DNA of 49,426 nt, taken from positions 1 to 49,426 of the forward strand of contig JAAEOK010000119.1 in assembly GCA_024244705.1 (NCBI GenBank), read 5' to 3'. Positions within the stretch are counted from its first letter, which is position 1, and each line of letters starts with the position of its first letter. The notes below the pieces were generated by a model. That model worked only from the letters and a program-made list of their open reading frames with translations. It made no database searches and was not told the DNA's origin. The DNA is from Alphaproteobacteria bacterium (GTDB lineage: Bacteria > Pseudomonadota > Alphaproteobacteria > JAAEOK01). This document shows positions 7,591-16,155 of this stretch, piece after piece. The position numbers were made by a program, and so were the translations under genes.

Positions 7591-7818
7591 GAAAGAAAAA
7601 CCCCGCCGAAGCGGGGTCAAGTCGTTGGAGGCATAAGACGATGTAAGGTTGTCGTTATCTGTTCAAGAGACGCCACATCTAAACAATTACAATTACTACA
7701 TTAAGGGAATGGCGAAATGGAGTTCGCCAGGGCAACGGCGAAAGCCCGTTATTGCCCTATAAAGCGATGCCGATTCACGCAACCGGTCGTATCGACGGAC
7801 TTCGAACGGCGGCATCGC
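7591..7818 (-). ncRNA. candidate structured small RNA (about 228 nt)
   Basis: No convincing protein is encoded here, but the minus strand has all parts of an RNA gene. In order: the 5' stem GCGATGCCG/CGGCATCGC (7818-7810 with 7772-7764, nine perfect pairs, with an inner hairpin); a second stem AGGGCAA/TTGCCCT (7758-7752 with 7735-7729) capped by a smaller hairpin; a third stem TGGCGAA/TTCGCCA (7729-7723 with 7716-7710) whose loop reads CTCCAT; and an intrinsic terminator at 7617-7595. The second and third stems share position 7729. A promoter-like pair at 7854-7825 predicts a start near 7818. The exposed CUCC loop could pair with Shine-Dalgarno sequences, as in many alphaproteobacterial regulatory RNAs. 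It matches no family I can name. Confidence 0.5.
7595..7617 (-). terminator. intrinsic terminator of the candidate small RNA
   Basis: On the minus strand ACCCCGC, the loop TTCG and GCGGGGT (7617-7600) form a perfect seven-pair stem with a stable tetraloop, followed by a T run (7600-7596). No protein gene ends before it on this strand, which is a main reason for proposing an RNA gene here. Confidence 0.85.
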
Positions 7819-7824
7819 CTGGTC

Positions 7825-7854
7825 ATATTCCCTGGTCCCATTGAGTGCGATCAA
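7825..7854 (-). promoter_or_regulatory. possible promoter of the candidate small RNA
   Basis: On the minus strand TTGATC (7854-7849), an 18-base spacer and GAATAT (7830-7825) would give a transcript starting about 7818, the first base of the long 5' stem. The agreement of promoter and stem positions supports both; each alone is weak. Confidence 0.4.
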
Positions 7855-7887
7855 TTCGTCCTTCGCCACCAATGTCGCAGTGGTTTC

Positions 7888-7902
7888 TTAACAATGGGTT
7901 AA
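7888..7902. promoter_or_regulatory. consensus CtrA box near the candidate small RNA
   Basis: A second perfect TTAA-N7-TTAA lies about 70-84 bases upstream of the predicted RNA start. The motif is nearly symmetric, so it could serve either strand; no rightward gene begins nearby. Confidence 0.45.
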
Positions 7903-8273
7903 CACGAATAGTTTTAGCCAAATTTTGCAAAAATGAACCGTAAAGGGCCGCTATTAAGGAAGTCTTAGGGGTATTTCGGATCCGGCGAGTTTTGTTGCCG
8001 TTTCGATCATGGTTAACCGTTCACTAACAATTCATGAACATTTCGTGAATCCACCCCCGGTAACACGTTGATATTCCGTAATTTCTATATTTAGAAAAAT
8101 TCTTTTCGTTGCGCTGGCGCAGATTAGCCGAGGCTGTCCCGCCTCGTCCGATCGATAAATTTGGTCGCTGTTCAAAATCGGACGGTTTGAATCCGATTTG
8201 CCACCAGATCAAACGCCATGACCGTCCCGCTCAGCACACGGGTCGGGGCGCCCAGGGATGGCTCAGGCCCAAT
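7903..8273. other. AT-rich intergenic region with a near-CtrA site
   Basis: No convincing gene is seen. TTAA-N7-CTAA at 8013-8027 misses the CtrA consensus by one base. Possible open frames here lack ribosome sites and protein-like composition. The region lies downstream of the CBS gene. Confidence 0.4.
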
Positions 8274-8702
8274 TTACATCGCAATATACTGACGGAGAGC
8301 CTCGGCCTCATTCTTGAGTTCGGTCAATCTTGCTTTTACGACATCGCCAATGCTGATGATCCCTTTCAATCGGCCATCGACGATAATCGGCAGGTGGCGA
8401 ATCCTGTTGTCAGTCATAACCTCCATGCATTCGTCGATGCTGTCATCGGGAGCGCACGCGGTCACCGATTTGGTCATAAGGTCCGCAACCGTCATGTCCA
8501 TCAGCGAATTGCCGTGATCGACCAGACTCCGGACAATATCCCGTTCGGACAATATGCCGTCCATGGTTTCGCCGTCGTCACTCACGACTAGGGCTCCGAC
8601 ACCAACGGATTTCAGCATTGCGAGGGCCTGCCCGATCGTCGAATCCGCCTTGATAAACGCGACGTCATCACCCTTGGACTGAAGAACTTTGTCTACATTC
8701 AT
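8274..8702 (-). CDS. two-CBS-domain protein
   Basis: A 142-residue protein made only of a CBS pair (Bateman module). The first repeat runs about residues 10-65 (FIKADSTIGQALAMLKSVGVGALVVSDDG...GILSERDIVRSL), the second about 75-130 (MTKSVTACAPDDSIDECMEVMTDNRIRHLPIIVDGRLKGIISIGDVVKA). Such modules bind adenine nucleotides or S-adenosylmethionine and sense energy state or partner proteins. The start MNVDKVLQ is preceded by GGAGACAGG; the longer reading upstream has no CBS sequence. It is similar in build to short CBS proteins common in alphaproteobacteria. Its partner is unknown. Confidence 0.88.
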   Translation of the reverse strand: MNVDKVLQSKGDDVAFIKADSTIGQALAMLKSVGVGALVVSDDGETMDGILSERDIVRSLVDHGNSLMDMTVADLMTKSVTACAPDDSIDECMEVMTDNRIRHLPIIVDGRLKGIISIGDVVKARLTELKNEAEALRQYIAM

Positions 8703-8870
8703 GCCCTGTCTCCATTTGTCACAGCCCGTAATGCCGGTAAGACCATGGTATTCGAATTCTGGCATGCGAGCAGGAGCCGTATTGCCATATTCTGCCATAA
8801 TTGGTGGAAAATTGCACGCCGATGGCAATCCTAGAAACGGGTCAAGGTGGTGATCGGGCCCCCGCTCCCA

Positions 8871-9830
8871 CTACATTCTGATGTTGAACCCCGGGGAGTC
8901 GACCGGTCGATAGATATTGCCGGGCGGAATCAATTCCTGGCCGCACTCGAATGGCGGAAAACTATCATCACGGAGCGTCGGAAGTGGCTTACGGGCCGCC
9001 GTTCCTGCCGGGAGATACCCAAATTTCTCCATGACCGCGCCTTGATCTCGGACGAGGCGCTCGACAAGCCTTGGCTTGAGTTCCGATTTCCATTGGCCGG
9101 CTCTGCCACTGCGGAAGAACTTCCGCCCCTCCGGCGCCTCGATGAAGCCGGATCTGGACTCCTGTGCCTTGAGTTTTTCAAAGCTGGAATTTTCGATCGC
9201 GCGGGTCATCTGATCGCGATTAGGCGATAGGCCGACGTGCCTCACCATGGCATCGAAACTCTTCATCGGATCGCTGAGCATGTCTTCGTACCGAACAACC
9301 AGCAACCGCGGATGCGGCCGACGGGTCCAGCTATGCACATGGTTGGCCCACGATGACATGAAGATGCTCACATTGTTCTTGTCGCGCAGCAATCGCACAT
9401 CAGTCCGCCCCATCCGGCGTATCGTTTCCAGCGTGCTGATACCCCAGAAATTCGCCAAGGAAAGAACGATATCCAACGGATTTCGGACAATATAGATCGC
9501 GCCGGATGTGTGGTCCGGAGAGACCAAGTGACTGTTGAGATAACGGGCGCACGCACAATGCGTTTTCAGAATCACGCCGCCGGTGGAAAGGCTTGAAAGG
9601 TAGGTCAGGGCCTCGGGACGCCGGCGCATCGTTTCCGCGTCGGTCATCTGGCTGACGTCGCCGCCGGTGAATCGCATCCACCATCGCACGGAGGTATCAC
9701 CGGTAATGAAATTCTTCGTGGAATTGATATTCACCTCTTCATCCCCGTCGGTGAGGAGATTCTCGAAAAACAAACGAGACCAAGTGTTTCCGGACTTGGG
9801 ATATGACGCGAGCCAGATAATCCCGGCCAT
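8871..9830 (-). CDS. PAPS-dependent sulfotransferase domain protein
   Basis: A 319-residue cytosolic sulfotransferase-like enzyme that would move sulfate from 3'-phosphoadenosine 5'-phosphosulfate to an alcohol or amine. YPKSGNTW (residues 10-17) is the 5'-phosphosulfate loop, IYIVRNPLDIVLSL is the 3'-phosphate site with Arg and Ser, and FRSGRAGQWK near the C-terminus is the second PAPS contact, the RxGxxGxWK element. A GGAGG five bases before the ATG at 9830 fixes the start; a GTG four codons earlier overlaps that site. No sulfate-activation genes are adjacent, and the acceptor cannot be deduced. Confidence 0.85.
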   Translation of the reverse strand: MAGIIWLASYPKSGNTWSRLFFENLLTDGDEEVNINSTKNFITGDTSVRWWMRFTGGDVSQMTDAETMRRRPEALTYLSSLSTGGVILKTHCACARYLNSHLVSPDHTSGAIYIVRNPLDIVLSLANFWGISTLETIRRMGRTDVRLLRDKNNVSIFMSSWANHVHSWTRRPHPRLLVVRYEDMLSDPMKSFDAMVRHVGLSPNRDQMTRAIENSSFEKLKAQESRSGFIEAPEGRKFFRSGRAGQWKSELKPRLVERLVRDQGAVMEKFGYLPAGTAARKPLPTLRDDSFPPFECGQELIPPGNIYRPVDSPGFNIRM

Positions 9831-10199
9831 CAATACCTCCACATCGGGCTAATTCATCGACTGGTGTGATCGCCGCGGCGGTCGCGACGTATTTGGTTCG
9901 AATCGGGAATATGCCCCATGATTGAGCTGATTTGAACCGCCTTGGCACGAGGTGGCGGTTGCTGCGGATGCGCCAATTTCAATCGGTATCTCGCCTGCGT
10001 GAGGTCGAAAAGAACGGCGTGCCCTGGGATGCAAGATTCACGTCGATTTCAATGGCTCTGTGCGGCGCCACAGCGCGGTGTCTTGCCAACGCCGGGCAAA
10101 GCCGCTACCAGCTTGAGTCGATCGATCGGCTCCGGCGCAAAGAATTTGTGTTCTTGTCCGCACCATCGAGCCGATTCCAAGGACCAGTTGGAGGACATC
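9831..10199. other. intergenic region
   Basis: Between the sulfotransferase start and the small exported protein I see no gene with a ribosome site and plausible composition, and no clear RNA or terminator. Confidence 0.4.
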
Positions 10200-10487
10200 G
10201 TGCGGAGTGGCTTCAAACGAACGGTAAGAGCGACCCTGATTGGCGCGATTGCAATCGGGACGACAGCGATGTCTCGCATTCCCCTCGGGTCTGAGTCCTA
10301 TCAGGAAGGATGGCTGCAGGGTTGCTTCGAGGGCTATAGCGCGGGCGGTTGGCTCGGCTACGAATACAACCTTGACCCCGACCGCCTGGCCAACGATGCC
10401 GACTATCGCCAAGGCCGCGAGGACGGGGTGCAGAAATGCTATGAAGAAGCGGTGGCCCGGCCAAAAGGGGTCGGTTCCGGCCGCTGA
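10200..10487 (+). CDS. small exported protein with paired Gly-Tyr-Cys motifs
   Basis: A 95-residue protein beginning at GTG with GGAGG five bases upstream. A basic start (RSGFKRT) and a hydrophobic stretch (ATLIGAIAIGTTA) suggest a signal peptide. The mature part has YQEGWLQGCFEGYSAGG and, about 30 residues later, YRQGREDGVQKCYEEA: two similar blocks, each with a YxxG...G pattern and one Cys. The two cysteines could form a disulfide in the periplasm. Small proteins with this look occur in alphaproteobacteria, but I know of no function. It converges with the oxidase gene, whose stop codon lies 27 bases away. Confidence 0.6.
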   Translation: MRSGFKRTVRATLIGAIAIGTTAMSRIPLGSESYQEGWLQGCFEGYSAGGWLGYEYNLDPDRLANDADYRQGREDGVQKCYEEAVARPKGVGSGR

Positions 10488-10513
10488 TTCCGGCGCACCG
10501 TTGCGCGCGTCGT

Positions 10514-11794
10514 TCAGAGCATGTCGCGAATTCGAAAATAGAGCATTGCAAGCGCCAGCAGAGGCGTCCGCAAGAGGCGCCCGCCGACGAAACTGTGATG
10601 GGGCAAGCGTTCGAATGCGTCGAACCGCTCGGCGGTGCCGGCGATTGCCTCGGCCACGACGCGACCGGCAATGCCGGTCATCGCCACGCCATGACCCGAG
10701 AAGCCCTGGGCAAAGTAAATGTTGTCGGAGAGCCGGCCGATATGAGGTGAGCGCTCGACCGTGATCGCTACATTTCCCCCCCATACATAGTCAACCCGAG
10801 CTTCGGCAAGGTCGGGAAAGACACGCACCATCGATCGTCGCATTGACGATTTCAGGCTTGGCGGGGGCATCGTCGTGTAGCTGACCTTGCCGCCGAAAAG
10901 CATACGCCGGTCGGCCGAGAGACGAAAATAGTCGAGAACGAAGTTTACATCCGCGACTGCTAAATCGTTGGGTATCAGGCGCTTAGCCAACGACTCGGCC
11001 AGGGGTTCGGTGGCGATGACATAAGTGCCGACGGGCATGACCTTGCGGCGCAGGACCGGCACCAGATCCCCGAGATAGGCATTTCCGCACAGCACGACAT
11101 ACTTGGCCCGGATCGTGCCAGCGGAAGTCTCGATGACCGGATTCGCTTGGCCGGTAATGCCAATGACCGGCGAGCCTTCGAAAATTCGCACGCCGCCCGC
11201 AACCGCGACACGGGCAAGTCCGAGCGCATAGTTGAGGGGATGAAAGTGTCCCCCACCATGGTCGAGCAAGCCACCGCAATAGGCTGCTGACGCCACTTCC
11301 TCGCCCATCCGGTCTCGGTCGAGGAGCTCGAATTGATCGTAACCGTAGTCCGAGTTGCAGCCTTCGGCTTCGGCACGCAACTCATCGATATGCCGGGGCT
11401 TGACCGCCGCAAACAAGTAGCCGCGCTTGAGATCGCACTCTATCGCATGCTCTCGAATACGCTCGTATAGGAGCGACTTGGCTTCCTCCGCCAAAGCCCA
11501 CAGAATCTTTGCATCTGCTTCGCCGACCTGGTTTCGAATCTTATCCATGCCGGAAGCAAATCCGGTGACGATTTGTCCCCCGTTGCGGCCAGACGCGCCC
11601 CAGCCGATGCGGTTGCCCTCGACCAAGACCGTATCGTAACCGCGGGCGGCGAGTTCGATGGCGGCCGAAATTCCGGTGTAGCCGCCGCCGACGATACAGA
11701 CATCCGCCGCAACAGTTCCCTGCACGGTCGGATGGTCGACCATCCCGTTGGCCGATGCCGCGTAGTAGGAATCGACGTGAGGTTCAGCAGCCAT
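10514..11794 (-). CDS. FAD-dependent oxidoreductase, gamma-glutamylputrescine oxidase-like
   Basis: A 426-residue flavoenzyme of the D-amino-acid-oxidase (DAO) family. VCIVGGGYTGISAAIELAARG (about 33-53) is the FAD Rossmann loop, GWGASGRNGGQIVTG (about 65-79) is the flavin-contact region typical of the PuuB/PauB oxidases, and FAQGFSGHGVAMTGIAG near the C-terminus is the second FAD motif. These enzymes oxidise gamma-glutamylputrescine or related glutamylated amines to the aldehyde. It is divergent from the glutamylpolyamine synthetase gene across a 194-base gap, which supports a polyamine role. The ATG at 11794 is preferred to the TTG/ATG two codons earlier. Other amine substrates remain possible. 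Confidence 0.83.
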   Translation of the reverse strand: MAAEPHVDSYYAASANGMVDHPTVQGTVAADVCIVGGGYTGISAAIELAARGYDTVLVEGNRIGWGASGRNGGQIVTGFASGMDKIRNQVGEADAKILWALAEEAKSLLYERIREHAIECDLKRGYLFAAVKPRHIDELRAEAEGCNSDYGYDQFELLDRDRMGEEVASAAYCGGLLDHGGGHFHPLNYALGLARVAVAGGVRIFEGSPVIGITGQANPVIETSAGTIRAKYVVLCGNAYLGDLVPVLRRKVMPVGTYVIATEPLAESLAKRLIPNDLAVADVNFVLDYFRLSADRRMLFGGKVSYTTMPPPSLKSSMRRSMVRVFPDLAEARVDYVWGGNVAITVERSPHIGRLSDNIYFAQGFSGHGVAMTGIAGRVVAEAIAGTAERFDAFERLPHHSFVGGRLLRTPLLALAMLYFRIRDML

Positions 11795-11988
11795 CAGCAC
11801 AAAACACCCCGATCACTCATCCTCGGCCCAGATATCATATTTGCGAGGTGCCGCCCACGACACTTCCTCTTGCCACCGGATAGCAGCCTATAGGATTATC
11901 GGCGTCGATCGGTCGAAGGCACTACACAATTCGTTCGCGTTGATAGCTCTCCGATCATGTTATCGGCAATGCATCAAAAGAGATTCAA

Positions 11989-13356
11989 TTGGCAAAGCAC
12001 TCAAAATCAATGGATGGGTGGATCCAAACGCAGAAGGTAACCGAGGTCGAATGCATGATCGCCGACCTCGCGGGAATTGCACGCGGCAAAATTCTGCCCA
12101 GCGAAAAATTCTTGGCCGGTCACAAAGAACGCACCCTGCGCCTTCCCGAAGCGGTTTTTGTGCAAACCGTTTCCGGCACCTATCCTGAAGAGGATGACCT
12201 CGATCATCGAGTTTCCGATCCGGCCAACATCGATGTGGTCATGGTGCCCGATGCCGAGACGATTCGGCTTGTGCCGTGGTATGAGGAACCGACCGCGCAG
12301 GTGATTTGCGATTGCTACTACGCCGATGGCCGCGAGCTCGATTTCGCCGCACGCAGTGTCTTGAGGCGGGTCCTGAAACTATACGATGACAAGGGTTGGA
12401 AGCCGCTGGTGGCGCCGGAACTGGAATTCTTCCTGGTCCGCGTCAACACCGATCCTGACTATCCACTGGAACCCCCCGTCGGTAGCTCGGGGCGGGCGGA
12501 AACCGGGAGGCAGGCGTTCGGTATCGACGCCGTTAACGAATTCGATCCGCTTTTCGAAGACATCTACGACCACTGCGAAGCACAGGGTTTGGATATCGAC
12601 ACGCTGTCTCACGAGGCCGGGGCAGCGCAAATGGAAATCAATTTCAATCACGGCGATCCGCTCGAGCTCGCTGATCAGGCATTCCTATTCAAGCGGACCG
12701 TGCGACAGACCGCTCTTCGCCACAACATCTATGCGACATTCATGGCAAAGCCGATGTCGCAGGAGCCCGGCAGTTCGATGCATATCCACCAAAGCGTGGT
12801 GGATGCGAAGACCGGACAAAACCTCTTCGCGACCAAGAGCGGTGCGGATTCGAAACTATTCCGATCCCATGTCGCCGGACTCCAAAAATACCTTCCACAA
12901 TCGATGCCGCTCTTTGCGCCCAACGTAAATTCCTACCGCCGGTTGCTTCGCTATTCGGATGCGCCGATCAATGTCCATTGGGGCCTGGACAATCGGACGG
13001 TCGGACTGCGGGTTCCGGTCTCCGGGCCCAAAGCGCGGCGGATCGAGAACCGGATCGCCGGCGCCGACGTCAATCCCTATCTGGCGATCGCCGGCTCGCT
13101 AGCCTGCGGCTATATCGGTATGGTCGATAAATTGGACCCACGCGAACCGGTCGAAGGAAGCGCCTATCGGTTGGCCCATACCCTGCCGCGGCATCTATTC
13201 GACGCGCTGAGGCGTTTCAACGCCTGCAAGCCCCTGAGGGACCTTCTCGGGACCCGATTCGTCGATACCATCGACCTCGTCAAATCGGCGGAACTGGACG
13301 CGTACCAGGAAGTCATCAGTTCTTGGGAACGCGAACATCTTCTGCTAAATGTATGA
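11989..13356 (+). CDS. glutamine synthetase-family gamma-glutamylpolyamine synthetase
   Basis: A 455-residue enzyme of the GSIII-like/PuuA-SpuB branch of glutamine synthetase. It would use ATP to join glutamate to the amine of putrescine or another polyamine. Landmarks are ELEFFLVR with the metal-binding Glu, HEAGAAQMEINFNHGDPLE (the central GAGQxEi-type metal site), SSMHIHQS (His for ATP/metal), and the Arg-containing RIENRIAGADVNPYLAIA loop. It begins the run SpuB, SpuC, SpuD, SpuF, SpuG, SpuH. The first possible start is TTG at 11989, behind AAAAGAGA; an ATG at 12010 is the alternative. Relatives act on ethanolamine or amines in general, so the exact amine is inferred. Confidence 0.85.
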   Translation: MAKHSKSMDGWIQTQKVTEVECMIADLAGIARGKILPSEKFLAGHKERTLRLPEAVFVQTVSGTYPEEDDLDHRVSDPANIDVVMVPDAETIRLVPWYEEPTAQVICDCYYADGRELDFAARSVLRRVLKLYDDKGWKPLVAPELEFFLVRVNTDPDYPLEPPVGSSGRAETGRQAFGIDAVNEFDPLFEDIYDHCEAQGLDIDTLSHEAGAAQMEINFNHGDPLELADQAFLFKRTVRQTALRHNIYATFMAKPMSQEPGSSMHIHQSVVDAKTGQNLFATKSGADSKLFRSHVAGLQKYLPQSMPLFAPNVNSYRRLLRYSDAPINVHWGLDNRTVGLRVPVSGPKARRIENRIAGADVNPYLAIAGSLACGYIGMVDKLDPREPVEGSAYRLAHTLPRHLFDALRRFNACKPLRDLLGTRFVDTIDLVKSAELDAYQEVISSWEREHLLLNV

Positions 13357-13536
13357 CACATGGCTGCGTTACGTCGAAATCTTGACCCCGTTGGACTGTG
13401 CCGGCACAGCGAAATGCTGTTGCTGTGCGCGCGCATCGGTTTCAACCCCTAGTTCCGAGTTCTGAATTACCGATGTTGAAATGGCTGGCCAAAGCCATTT
13501 CGACGCGATTCTGGACTTTGACCAGGGAGCGGTAAA

Positions 13537-14907
13537 ATGGCTTTTTCAGAAAGAACGACACAGGAGTGGCAGGCGCTCGACCGACAGCACCTGCATCCGT
13601 TCACTGACTACAAGGAGATCGCCAAAATCGGCAGCCGGGTGATTACCCGCGCCGAGGGCGTCTATTTGTGGGACAGCGAAGGCAATCGGATTATCGACGG
13701 CATGGCCGGGCTGTGGAACGTCAACATCGGATATGGCCGGCGCGAGTTGGCGGATGCCGCCTACCAACAAATGCTGCAATTGCCTTACTACAACACGTTT
13801 TTCAAAACCGCGACGCCGCCATCCATCGAACTGTCGCGCGTTCTAACCGAGATCACGCCTGACGGGCTCGATCACGTGTTCTTCGCCAGCTCCGGTTCCG
13901 AAGCAAACGACACCATCGTGCGCATGGTTCGTCACTATTGGAACCTGATGGGCAAGTCGAAAAAGAAGACATTCATCAGCCGCGAGTACGCCTATCACGG
14001 CAGCACGCTGGCCGCCGCCAGCCTTGGCGGCATGAAGCCGATGCACGACGTCGCCGACCTGCCGCTCGATGGCTTCGTTCATGTCATGCCGCCCTACTGG
14101 TACGAATATGGCGAAGACCTCTCGCCGGAGGAATTCGGGCTCAAAGCGGCGCGCGCGATCGAGGACAAGATCCTTGAACTTGGTCCCGACAAGATCGCCG
14201 CCTTTATAGGAGAACCGATCCAGGGCGCCGGCGGCGTTATCATTCCGCCGCAAACCTATTGGCCGGAAGTACAGCGCATCTGCAAAGAGTACGACGTCCT
14301 GTTGATCATCGACGAGGTAATCTGCGGATTCGGCAGGATCGGCAAGTGGTTTGCGAGCGAGGCACTCGACATCGTGAAGCCCGATTTCATGACCCTGGCC
14401 AAGGGCATTACATCGGGATACCTCCCATTGTCCGCGGTGATGGTCGGCGACCGCGTCGCGAAGGAGTTGCTGGCTGAGGGATCTGAATTCACCCACGGGT
14501 TTACCTATTCAGGCCACCCGGTGCCGTGTGCCGTTGCCCTCGAGAACATCCGTTTGCTGGATGAGGAAAACATTGTCGAACGAGTTGCCAACGAGGTCGG
14601 GCCGCATTTCTGCGCCCGTTTGAACGCACTGGCCGATCATCCGCTGGTCGGTGAAGTGAGGGCGCAAGGGCTGATTGGAGCCGTTGAACTCGTTGCCGAC
14701 AAATCATCCCGGCGTCACTTCGACGATATCGGCAAGGTCGGTGGCATCTGCCGCGACCATTGTACGCGACAGAACCTTGTTCTCCGCGCGGTTCGCGACT
14801 GTATTGTCGCCGCGCCGCCGTTGGTCATCTCGATATCGGAGATTGACGAATTGATGGATGGCCTGGAGCGATGTCTCGATCTTACCATGGATGAAATCGC
14901 GAGCTAG
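13537..14907 (+). CDS. class III aminotransferase, putrescine-pyruvate type (SpuC-like)
   Basis: A 456-residue PLP enzyme that moves an amino group from putrescine or cadaverine to pyruvate. GLWNVNIGYGRREL (about 58-71) and FFASSGSEANDT (about 114-125) are class III motifs; LLIIDEVICGFGRIGKWFA contains the Asp that pairs with the PLP ring nitrogen; and FMTLAKGITSGYLPLSAVMV contains the Schiff-base Lys. Many omega-aminotransferases look alike, so pyruvate and putrescine are assigned mainly by context: it lies between the glutamylpolyamine synthetase and the polyamine-binding protein, as in the Pseudomonas spu operon. GGGAGCGG precedes the ATG. Confidence 0.87.
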   Translation: MAFSERTTQEWQALDRQHLHPFTDYKEIAKIGSRVITRAEGVYLWDSEGNRIIDGMAGLWNVNIGYGRRELADAAYQQMLQLPYYNTFFKTATPPSIELSRVLTEITPDGLDHVFFASSGSEANDTIVRMVRHYWNLMGKSKKKTFISREYAYHGSTLAAASLGGMKPMHDVADLPLDGFVHVMPPYWYEYGEDLSPEEFGLKAARAIEDKILELGPDKIAAFIGEPIQGAGGVIIPPQTYWPEVQRICKEYDVLLIIDEVICGFGRIGKWFASEALDIVKPDFMTLAKGITSGYLPLSAVMVGDRVAKELLAEGSEFTHGFTYSGHPVPCAVALENIRLLDEENIVERVANEVGPHFCARLNALADHPLVGEVRAQGLIGAVELVADKSSRRHFDDIGKVGGICRDHCTRQNLVLRAVRDCIVAAPPLVISISEIDELMDGLERCLDLTMDEIAS

Positions 14908-15033
14908 CGTTGCGGGAAATTGATTTCACCGACTAACCAAAGCTTGCAGCAAAGCCGGAGCGCGGTAAACTTCGGCACTAAGGACCACAACAACAATGGA
15001 CCGTACAACCAATAGTCAGACAGGGAGACGATC

Positions 15034-16134
15034 ATGAAACGGACAATGACAGCGGCCGTATCGGTCGCAAGCATCCTGGCCCTCGCTGCCTCGGCGGCGT
15101 GGGCCGATGAAGAAAAGGTACTCAACGTATACAATTGGTCGGACTACATCGCCGAAGAGACGATCGCCAACTTCGAGAAAGAGACCGGAATCAAGGTCAA
15201 CTACGATGTGTTCGACTCCAATGAAGTCTTGGAAGGGAAGCTATTGGCCGGCAATACCGGCTATGACATCGTGGTGCCGTCGGGCGCGTTCCTCGAAAGA
15301 CAGATCCAGGCTGGAGTCTTTCAGGAACTCGACAGGAACCAGCTGCCGAACCATGGCAACCTGGACGACGAAATCCTCGGCAATGTCGCCGTGCACGACC
15401 CCGGAAACGCCCACGCGATTCCCTATATGTGGGGCACCACCGGGTTCGGCTACAACATCGACATGATCAACGAACGCATGGCCGATGCGCCGGTCGGCAG
15501 TTGGGACATGATCTTCAATCCGGATGTCGTTTCCAAGTTCGCCGATTGCGGAGTCACCTTGCTTGACGCGTCGAGCGAAGTTCTCGAAACCGCGCTCAAT
15601 TACCTCGGGCTCGATCCCCATACCGAGGACAAGGAAACTCTGGCAAAGGCCGAAGCGCTGCTCCTTACGATCCGGCCCTATATCAAATACTTCCACTCGT
15701 CGCAGAATATCAACGACCTCGCCAACGGCGACATCTGTCTCGCTATGGGATGGTCGGGCGACATGCTGATTGCTCGAGACCGCGCCGACGAGGCGGAACA
15801 GGGAATCAATGTCGCCTACGTGATCCCCGAGGAAGGCGCGGTGATGTGGTTCGACCTCATGGCGATACCGGCCGGCGCGCCGCATCCGCAGAATGCCCAC
15901 GCGTTCCTGAATTACATCATGGAGCCGCAGGTCGTAGCCGATATCTCGAATTACGTCTTTTACGCCAATGGCAATGCGGCCGCGACCGAACTGGTCGACG
16001 AGGAGGTCACTGGCGACCCCGGCATCTACCCGTCGGACGAGGTAAAGGCAAATCTGTTCGCGGACAAGACCGTCTCACCCAAGATGGACCGGCATCGCAC
16101 ACGCGCCTGGACAAAGATCAAGACTGGGCAATAA
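15034..16134 (+). CDS. polyamine ABC transporter substrate-binding protein (PotF/SpuD-like)
   Basis: A 366-residue periplasmic binding protein. Residues 1-24 form a signal peptide (MKRTMTAAV...ASAAWA). The mature start VLNVYNWSDYIAEETIANFEKETGI is the hallmark of the PotD/PotF family; the Trp-Ser-Asp segment lines the ligand pocket. YDIVVPSGAFLERQI, IPYMWGTTGFGYN and CLAMGWSGDM are further family blocks. It delivers putrescine or spermidine to the permeases encoded downstream. The next gene is separated by a strong hairpin, a typical way to keep the binding protein more abundant than the membrane parts. Confidence 0.93.
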   Translation: MKRTMTAAVSVASILALAASAAWADEEKVLNVYNWSDYIAEETIANFEKETGIKVNYDVFDSNEVLEGKLLAGNTGYDIVVPSGAFLERQIQAGVFQELDRNQLPNHGNLDDEILGNVAVHDPGNAHAIPYMWGTTGFGYNIDMINERMADAPVGSWDMIFNPDVVSKFADCGVTLLDASSEVLETALNYLGLDPHTEDKETLAKAEALLLTIRPYIKYFHSSQNINDLANGDICLAMGWSGDMLIARDRADEAEQGINVAYVIPEEGAVMWFDLMAIPAGAPHPQNAHAFLNYIMEPQVVADISNYVFYANGNAAATELVDEEVTGDPGIYPSDEVKANLFADKTVSPKMDRHRTRAWTKIKTGQ

Positions 16135-16155
16135 TCGCCGCATAAGGATTGTGGC

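Noticed and set aside
7710-7775. Resemblance to a cyclic-di-GMP (GEMM) riboswitch: AGGGCAA followed by a GAAA-capped stem on the plus strand
   Set aside because: The rest of the GEMM core is absent and no plus-strand gene follows; the minus-strand RNA with promoter and terminator explains the stems better.
8024-8212. 62-residue minus-strand frame in the gene-poor region
   Set aside because: No ribosome site and no protein-like composition; part of an AT-rich spacer.
8109-8591. 160-residue plus-strand frame
   Set aside because: Its second half is antisense to the CBS protein and it has no ribosome site.
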